The notes under the pieces were generated by a model, which made no database searches, was not told the DNA's origin, and saw nothing but the letters and a program-made list of their open reading frames with translations. The translations under genes were made by a program, and so were the position numbers. Shown here one piece after another: positions 58,654-64,000 of a stretch of 64,000 bases of DNA. The DNA is from Clostridium sp. UBA699 (lineage in GTDB: Bacteria > Bacillota > Clostridia > Clostridiales > Clostridiaceae). Where the stretch lies: assembly GCA_002298915.1 (NCBI GenBank), contig DBML01000005.1, positions 1-64,000 of the forward strand. The letters are read 5' to 3'. Each line of letters starts with the position of its first letter. Position 1 is the first letter of the stretch.

Positions 58654-60669
58654 CTAAATCTTGAATTTCTGCACCATCTCGTTCAGGAGCTGAGCCATCT
58701 CGGCCTGATCCTGCGCGGTGTAGGCCACCTGCTCTATCGCTTTTGTAGTCTCATCTATGTTTTCCTTTATGCTTTCGGTCTTCTCGTTAGAAACCTGGGC
58801 GGCCTCTGACAGGTTCTGGATTGCTCCGTTAACCTGCTCCACTGTTGCCGCTATCTCCTCAGACATCGCAGCTATCTCGTCGGACATCTTGCTTACGAAG
58901 TCGGAATCGCTGTAGTACTGCCTTCCCGTCAGGCTGTAGGCGTCGAACTGCTCGTTTACGTCGTTGTTTATGAAGGTCAGTATGTCGCTGCTAGTGTCGA
59001 TGCTGCTCCTGAAGGCGCTCTGCACGTGGGTTATAGTCTCCTGGATGCTTGATACGGCATGCGAGGACTGCTCCGCAAGCTTCCTCACCTCTTCGGCGAC
59101 CACCGCGAAGCCTCTTCCGTGCTCCCCTGCCCTTGCCGCCTCTATTGCAGCGTTAAGTGCGAGAAGGTTAGTCTGGTCTGCTATTGTGGCTATGGCGTCA
59201 GCCATGAGCTTGATGTTCTCGACAACCTTGCCGTCCTCTATGGCCTTCATCATCTTTTTCTTCTTCTCATCGTACAGCTTCCTGGTAGCATCTATGGCCT
59301 TGTCGCTCTTCTCCTTGACCTCGAGCGCCCTGACCTTCGCCCCGCTGGCGTTGTTGCTTCCCTCAAGGGCCTTCTGCGAAAGCTCGTTTATGCTTGAATC
59401 AACCTCTTCGATGGACGCGCTTATCTCCTGCGAAGCTGCGCTGGAGTCCTGAACGCCGAAGGCTATCTCGTCAACCGATTCCTTGATCGATATCGCCTTC
59501 GAGGTAAGCTCCTCCACCGTGGCTGAAAGCTCCTCCGCCGAAGCGCTAAGGTTCTGCGAGCTTCCCATCAGGCCGATCATGAAGTTCCTGAGCTCCTCCT
59601 GCATCGTGTCTATAGACATGCTGAGGCGGCCTATCTCATCGTTGCTGTAGTGGTTAACCTGCTTCTCCTCTTTGGAGAAATCCCCCTGGGCTATCCTCTC
59701 GACTTTCCTTATCATAAGGCTGAGAGGCTTGAAGGTCCTTCCCAGGAGCCAAATCAGGAGAGCAACCATTATGATTATCGAGAGCCCTATATAGAGAATG
59801 AACTGCGACTGCAGGCTTCTAAGCGGCTGCATAACAAGGCTCTCAGGCACTGCGAAGCCGAATGTCCAGCCGGTCATGTCTATCTTGGAGGTGACATAGT
59901 ATTTGCTTACGCCGTCGTAATCCTGGACAAGGGTGACAGTGTTGCTGCTTCCGTTTATCTTGTCGGCTATGGACTTGAACCTTCCGTCCAGCACCGCCCC
60001 GAGGCTAATGCTTCCGGACTCTGCAGGCTGGAAATCAGGGTTCTCATGGACTACGAAATTCTTGCTTGCATCAAGCAGGAAGCCGTAGGAGCCTTCTCCC
60101 GATTTCGCTTCTGTTGTGAGGGTTGTGAGGTAGTCCACGTATATGTCCGCCCCGACTACTCCTATGTTTTCAGAACCTGACTTTATAGGCATAGCTATGG
60201 TGATGACCATTTTTCCTGAAAAAGCGTCCTTGTACGGGGCTGTGTATATGAGCTTGCCCTGCTTCATCGCTTCCTTGTACCATGTCCTGGTTGTCGGGTC
60301 GTAGTTTTCCGGGGTCAGAGAAACCGAGTGCGAATCAGCGACAAGGGTCTTGTCCGTGTATGCCGCGTAGATAGCCGCAAGCTCGCTATTTGCCTGTATC
60401 TCCCTGTTGAAGTACGCCTCCATGGCAGTCTTGTCTGTCTTCTTATAGCTTTCGACGTCGCCGTCTACCTGCCTAACTATCTCCCCCTGCATTTCTAGCC
60501 ATCCGTCAATTGTGGCCGCATAAGTGTTTGACTGGTTGCGTATCTTCGACAATGTCTCCTCGGTTATGCTCTGCTTGGCATTGTAGTAGCATATCACCGA
60601 GAGCATAAGCATGCATAAAGTCGAAATTACCACAGCCATCATGGTGATTTTGCCTTTGATCGATTTCAT
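58654..60669 (-). CDS. Methyl-accepting chemotaxis protein, dCache type
   Basis: A 671-residue chemoreceptor. Membrane segment 1 is at about 7-28, followed by an outside double-Cache sensor (about 35-280) with ALIYTAPYKDAFSGKMVITI-like and GVVGADIYVDYL segments. Membrane segment 2 is at about 287-308. A HAMP domain and the cytoplasmic signalling region follow, with the hairpin tip ADQTNLLALNAAIEAARAGE and GRGFAVVAEEVRKLAEQSSHA. dCache sensors often bind amino acids, which would suit this organism, but the ligand is not predictable. Implies a chemotaxis system elsewhere. AAAGGGGAT-type ribosome binding site. Confidence 0.95.
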   Translation of the reverse strand: MKSIKGKITMMAVVISTLCMLMLSVICYYNAKQSITEETLSKIRNQSNTYAATIDGWLEMQGEIVRQVDGDVESYKKTDKTAMEAYFNREIQANSELAAIYAAYTDKTLVADSHSVSLTPENYDPTTRTWYKEAMKQGKLIYTAPYKDAFSGKMVITIAMPIKSGSENIGVVGADIYVDYLTTLTTEAKSGEGSYGFLLDASKNFVVHENPDFQPAESGSISLGAVLDGRFKSIADKINGSSNTVTLVQDYDGVSKYYVTSKIDMTGWTFGFAVPESLVMQPLRSLQSQFILYIGLSIIIMVALLIWLLGRTFKPLSLMIRKVERIAQGDFSKEEKQVNHYSNDEIGRLSMSIDTMQEELRNFMIGLMGSSQNLSASAEELSATVEELTSKAISIKESVDEIAFGVQDSSAASQEISASIEEVDSSINELSQKALEGSNNASGAKVRALEVKEKSDKAIDATRKLYDEKKKKMMKAIEDGKVVENIKLMADAIATIADQTNLLALNAAIEAARAGEHGRGFAVVAEEVRKLAEQSSHAVSSIQETITHVQSAFRSSIDTSSDILTFINNDVNEQFDAYSLTGRQYYSDSDFVSKMSDEIAAMSEEIAATVEQVNGAIQNLSEAAQVSNEKTESIKENIDETTKAIEQVAYTAQDQAEMAQLLNEMVQKFKI

Positions 60670-60717
60670 GGATGATCCCCTTTCCGCGCTGAACTGTATA
60701 TGAATATGATATTATTT

Positions 60718-63700
60718 TTATACACTTTTGTCTATTTCTTTTTCTATCAGCTCCCAAGCTTCCTCTTCCTTTATATCCTTAAGGATCCTGTACCTGTTGC
60801 CTTTGACCGCAGGGTCGAACTGGCACACCGATGAATATGAGCAGTACCTGCAGGGCGAGATGCCTTTCCTGCTGTAAGGGCTTATGGCGATGTTCCCCTC
60901 CAGTATCTCTTCGCATATCTCCCTGATCGCCTTCCTGACGTATTCCCGCAGGGTCTGGAACTGCTCTGCGGTAGCCGTGGAAGAGGAACCTTCGCTTATC
61001 GTTCCGTCGGTCTTGATCCTGACCGGTATTATATCCGAGAAGCCCGATATTTCGGAGTCCATCCTCTTTATGATATCCTCGTCCTTGATGAGGAGGCCGC
61101 TCATCTTGAGCTCTGTCAGCCTCTTCCTGCCCAGCTCGTCCTCCCCGAGCTCCTGGTCTGCCTTGACGAGCGGGTCGTCGAGCCTGAAGTACAGCACGCC
61201 TGCGGGAAGCATAGCGGCTCCCGTCTTCCTGCCGAGCTCTGTCAGTATGGCATCCAGGTAGACCAGGAGCTGGAGCTGCAGCCTGTGATAGACGTCGCCC
61301 AGCCTGAAATCCTTGCTGCCGGACTTGTAGTCGACTATCCTTACGTAGGTCCCTATACCTTCCGCATCCTGCATGCTGTCGGCCCTGTCTATCTTGCCCA
61401 CAAGGCTGACCTTCTCTCCGGAACCAAGCTCTACCTCTATGGCCGGAAATTCGCCGCCGAAGCCGAAGGACATCTCGTAGCCAACGGGGGAAAACTCCCC
61501 TCTCCTCATGTGCTCCGAGATGATTGAAACGGACCTCCTGAGCACCCCCTTCACGTGCTGAGCCACGAAGGCGAACCTCTTAGAGCTTCCCAGTATGGAG
61601 GAGGCCCTCTTCACCTGCTCGTCGACGATCTCTGATATGAGCTCGCCGCTGAGGCCGCTGTCAGCCTCTCCCCAGCCTATCCCTTCCTCCTCCAGCTTTT
61701 CCGAATATATTTTCAGCGATTCATGCATGAGCGATCCAATGTCAGGCTTGCCGAGCTTGTATTCCTTCCGCTCGCCAGCCTTGAGCCCATACTGAACGAA
61801 GTAGGAGAACGGGCATTCCGCGAACTTCTCGAGCTTAGAAACGCTCACGTTGAGGTTCTTTCCGTAGAGGCCCCTGATCTTCTTCGAATCGAACACCTCT
61901 GCCGTGTTCTCGAAGGAAAATCCCTCCGCTGCAGCCTGCAGCTTTTCCTTCCACTGCTCGTCCTGCCTGAACCAGTTTATGGCGCATCTGAGGACCTCGC
62001 TTTCAGGGTTGTCCTTTATGAGCGTGAGCATCTCGTTGAAGGCTGGCCTTTTCGAGGCTATGGAGCTCAGCAGTGACTCGTCGTCCGTATCCCTCATGAC
62101 GCTGCTCTCCTCCTTCAGCTCAGGGAAGACTTTTCTCAGCCTTGATATTATTATTGAAGGCCTCTTCGGCTTCCCGTCGAAGTCCGACACCGGGAAGCTT
62201 AGCCTGAGGTACCTGTTCGCCGTCGTCAGTGTAGTGTAGCTAAGGAACTGCTCCTCAAAAGCAAGGCTCTTCGAATCCTTCATGACGTTGACGCCTTTCG
62301 CTATTAGAGCTATCCTGTCCTCGTCCGCCAGGATCCCTTCCTTCGATGAGGCGGCCGGGAAGACTCCGTCGTTCACCCCTATGATGTAAAGGCAGCTTAT
62401 CTCGTGGCTCCTCAGCCTCTGAACCGTCCCTACCAGGACCTGGTCTATGGCGGGAGGTATTATACCGATCTCGTACTCCTCGAAGCCTGCGGACATTATC
62501 TTCGAGAACTCGTCCCCCGTCAGGTCTTCTTCCCCTAGGACCTCGACAACCTGCTCAAGCAGCTCGACGATGATGTCCCAAACCTGCTCGTACTCCTGCG
62601 CCCTGTCCAGCCTGCCCATAGCCTCGAACTTCGATATGAGCATCTCTATAGTCTCCGGGATGCCTATGTCGCACATGAAGTCGTAGAGGGCCTCTGCCAT
62701 CTCCCTGGCCCCGTGCCTTCCCTTTATGCCTTCCGAAAGCTTCCTGAGAGGCTCTACCACCTTGTCCCTCGTGGAGTTGACCCTCTCGATGTATCCCGCC
62801 TGAAGCTCTGATATCTCCTCCGGGTCGAACCCATAGCTGAGCGGCCGTTCCCATCTTCCGCCTTCCGTCCACCGCTTGCCCCTTATCCCGTTGGCGAGCA
62901 CGTAGTTTTCGAGGAGGTCTATCTCGCTGCGATCGAAGCCGAGGAGCCCGGTCTTAAGGTACCTGAACATGTTCTCGTAGGACCAGTTCTTCGACACTAT
63001 TTCCAGGGCGGAGGTTATCAGTACTACGAGCGGGGAGTTCACAATCCTGTTCTTGCCGTCTATGAAGAAAGGTATCTCGTACTCGCTGAAAACCGCGCGT
63101 ACAAGGCTTTCGTAGCCTTCCAGGTCGCCGCAAACCACCGCGATATCCCTGTAAAGGATCCCTTCGTCCCTGCACAGCCTCACTATGTCCCTTGCTGTCT
63201 CCTCTACCTCGGAGTACTTGTTGAGGGCCCGCAGAACTCGTATCCGCTCCGTCTCCCCGGGATAGACGCTGTAGGGGTAGGAGAAAAGGTGCTCCTCCAG
63301 GTGCCCCAGCTCCTCGCTGGCTGCGAACCTTCCGAGCTTGCTGCCGTCGATTCGCACAGGCTTGTCGTAGGCTACGCCCAGGTCCTCTATTATCCTGCCC
63401 AGATCCTCCTCCGTGTTCCGTATTGGCAGGAACACGTCTGTGCTGCTCTCCCCTCCCTGAGAAGCGTCCGACCAGCAGAGAGTCACGTTTACCCTGCGGG
63501 CCTTCCTGAGCAGCTTCTCAAGTATCCTGTATTCCTGAGGGGTGAAGCTTGCGAATTCGTCCACCCATATTTCGGCCCCGTCGAAAATGCGCGACTTGTC
63601 AATCTGGGCGGCAAGGATCGTCAGGTCGTCCTCCGGGTCGATGTACCTCTCGTGCAGCCTGCTCTCGAACTCGCTGTATATGAGGTGTATGTCCTCAAGC

Positions 63701-64000
63701 TTTTCCCGAAGCGCTACATCTTCCACGGAGAGGGAGCCCTGCAGTATATCCTCCGGCGTTATGCTGTACCTCTTGAACTCGGTGATTATGTCCGAGACGC
63801 CGGACACGAACCCCTGCTTTTTGGCTGCCTTTCCGAAAACCTTCAGCCGGCCGCTGCTCTTCGACATTATGCTGTAGATCAGCATGCTTTTGCCGGCGGT
63901 GTTCATGTGCTTCCTTGCCAGGCCTCCTGTCTCCGAGAAGACCTTCTGCGCCATCCTGCTGAAGCTCATGACCTGCACCCTGAAGGAGCCCTTCTCCCCC
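60718..64000 (-). CDS. addB: ATP-dependent helicase/nuclease subunit B, 5' end beyond window
   Basis: AddB is the second subunit of AddAB, with an inactivated helicase part that recognises Chi and an iron-sulfur nuclease. About 1093 residues are visible. The frame stays open to the right edge and reads EKGSFRVQVMSFSRMAQKVF there, so the N-terminal Walker A part lies outside; a GTG at 63978 is not a real start. Iron-sulfur cysteines are seen in AECPFSYFVQYG (about residue 728 from the GTG) and CRYCSYSSVCQFD near the end, with the nuclease motif VRIVDYKSGSKDF between them. Full clostridial AddB proteins are about 1150 residues. It is followed by the chemoreceptor gene rather than addA. Confidence 0.93.
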   Translation of the reverse strand, partial: GEKGSFRVQVMSFSRMAQKVFSETGGLARKHMNTAGKSMLIYSIMSKSSGRLKVFGKAAKKQGFVSGVSDIITEFKRYSITPEDILQGSLSVEDVALREKLEDIHLIYSEFESRLHERYIDPEDDLTILAAQIDKSRIFDGAEIWVDEFASFTPQEYRILEKLLRKARRVNVTLCWSDASQGGESSTDVFLPIRNTEEDLGRIIEDLGVAYDKPVRIDGSKLGRFAASEELGHLEEHLFSYPYSVYPGETERIRVLRALNKYSEVEETARDIVRLCRDEGILYRDIAVVCGDLEGYESLVRAVFSEYEIPFFIDGKNRIVNSPLVVLITSALEIVSKNWSYENMFRYLKTGLLGFDRSEIDLLENYVLANGIRGKRWTEGGRWERPLSYGFDPEEISELQAGYIERVNSTRDKVVEPLRKLSEGIKGRHGAREMAEALYDFMCDIGIPETIEMLISKFEAMGRLDRAQEYEQVWDIIVELLEQVVEVLGEEDLTGDEFSKIMSAGFEEYEIGIIPPAIDQVLVGTVQRLRSHEISCLYIIGVNDGVFPAASSKEGILADEDRIALIAKGVNVMKDSKSLAFEEQFLSYTTLTTANRYLRLSFPVSDFDGKPKRPSIIISRLRKVFPELKEESSVMRDTDDESLLSSIASKRPAFNEMLTLIKDNPESEVLRCAINWFRQDEQWKEKLQAAAEGFSFENTAEVFDSKKIRGLYGKNLNVSVSKLEKFAECPFSYFVQYGLKAGERKEYKLGKPDIGSLMHESLKIYSEKLEEEGIGWGEADSGLSGELISEIVDEQVKRASSILGSSKRFAFVAQHVKGVLRRSVSIISEHMRRGEFSPVGYEMSFGFGGEFPAIEVELGSGEKVSLVGKIDRADSMQDAEGIGTYVRIVDYKSGSKDFRLGDVYHRLQLQLLVYLDAILTELGRKTGAAMLPAGVLYFRLDDPLVKADQELGEDELGRKRLTELKMSGLLIKDEDIIKRMDSEISGFSDIIPVRIKTDGTISEGSSSTATAEQFQTLREYVRKAIREICEEILEGNIAISPYSRKGISPCRYCSYSSVCQFDPAVKGNRYRILKDIKEEEAWELIEKEIDKSV

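Noticed and set aside
1..64000. CRISPR arrays, tRNA or rRNA genes, prophage or toxin-antitoxin islands
   Set aside because: No regularly spaced repeats, no cloverleaf-like or rRNA-like sequences and no integrase, transposase or phage genes were seen on reading both strands.

Overview
The window looks like a chromosomal segment of an anaerobic, low-to-mid GC Gram-positive bacterium of the class Clostridia, probably an amino-acid (glycine) fermenter or glycine-pathway acetogen. I base this on the two-subunit glycine decarboxylase (GcvPA/GcvPB), a selenocysteine formate dehydrogenase with NuoEF-like partners, formate-THF ligase, class III fructose bisphosphatase, AddAB recombination nuclease, abundant GGAGG ribosome binding sites and strong intrinsic terminators. 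Genus cannot be fixed from the sequence alone. I see no rRNA, tRNA, CRISPR array, phage or intact insertion sequence.

Region 1 (1-3300, minus strand): proC, a LUD-domain protein, a small membrane protein, a methyltransferase-like protein and an HNH nuclease-like protein, mostly single genes with their own terminators.

Region 2 (3340-20070, minus strand) is the centrepiece. Fourteen co-directional genes read, in order of transcription, gcvT-gcvH-gcvPA-gcvPB-lpd-lplA-fhs-fchA-folD-hylC-hylB-hylA-fdhF-fdhD. They follow a sigma-70-like promoter (TTGATT-17-TATACT), a tandem glycine riboswitch and a terminator. Together they encode the whole route between glycine and CO2: glycine cleavage to CO2, NH3 and methylene-THF; stepwise conversion to formyl-THF and formate with ATP; and formate oxidation by a predicted NAD/ferredoxin electron-bifurcating complex. 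fdhF is one gene of 906 codons with an in-frame UGA (5781-5783) read as selenocysteine, followed by a clear bacterial SECIS hairpin; naive gene calling splits it in two. A structured RNA between folD and hylC (9575-9698) is a candidate cofactor-sensing or processing element.

Region 3 (20290-28110): peptide deformylase-like protein, GyrI-like protein, lytic transglycosylase, YbaK-type editing protein, cupin, then a plus-strand serine-synthesis cluster (class V aminotransferase, SerA, DUF1015), an iron-sulfur flavoprotein and an XRE-type regulator. Serine and glycine metabolism are thus neighbours.

Region 4 (28110-41370): ApbE flavin transferase, cardiolipin synthase, class III FBPase, DegV, an ABC-2 exporter pair, an SDR reductase, a DUF2156 protein, TrmB, a site-2 protease and two membrane-anchored extracytoplasmic proteins.

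Region 5 (41490-53240): divergent zinc uptake genes (znuA / znuCB), CobO, a MocR regulator with two tandem D-Ala-D-Ala ligase paralogues, a TPP-riboswitch thiamine salvage operon (thiD-cytX-thiM-thiE), and an amino-acid ABC transporter lacking an adjacent ATPase, whose promoter carries a perfect palindrome between -35 and -10.

Region 6 (53490-64000): addA and addB separated by a GNAT acetyltransferase, plsC and a chemoreceptor; addB runs off the right edge.
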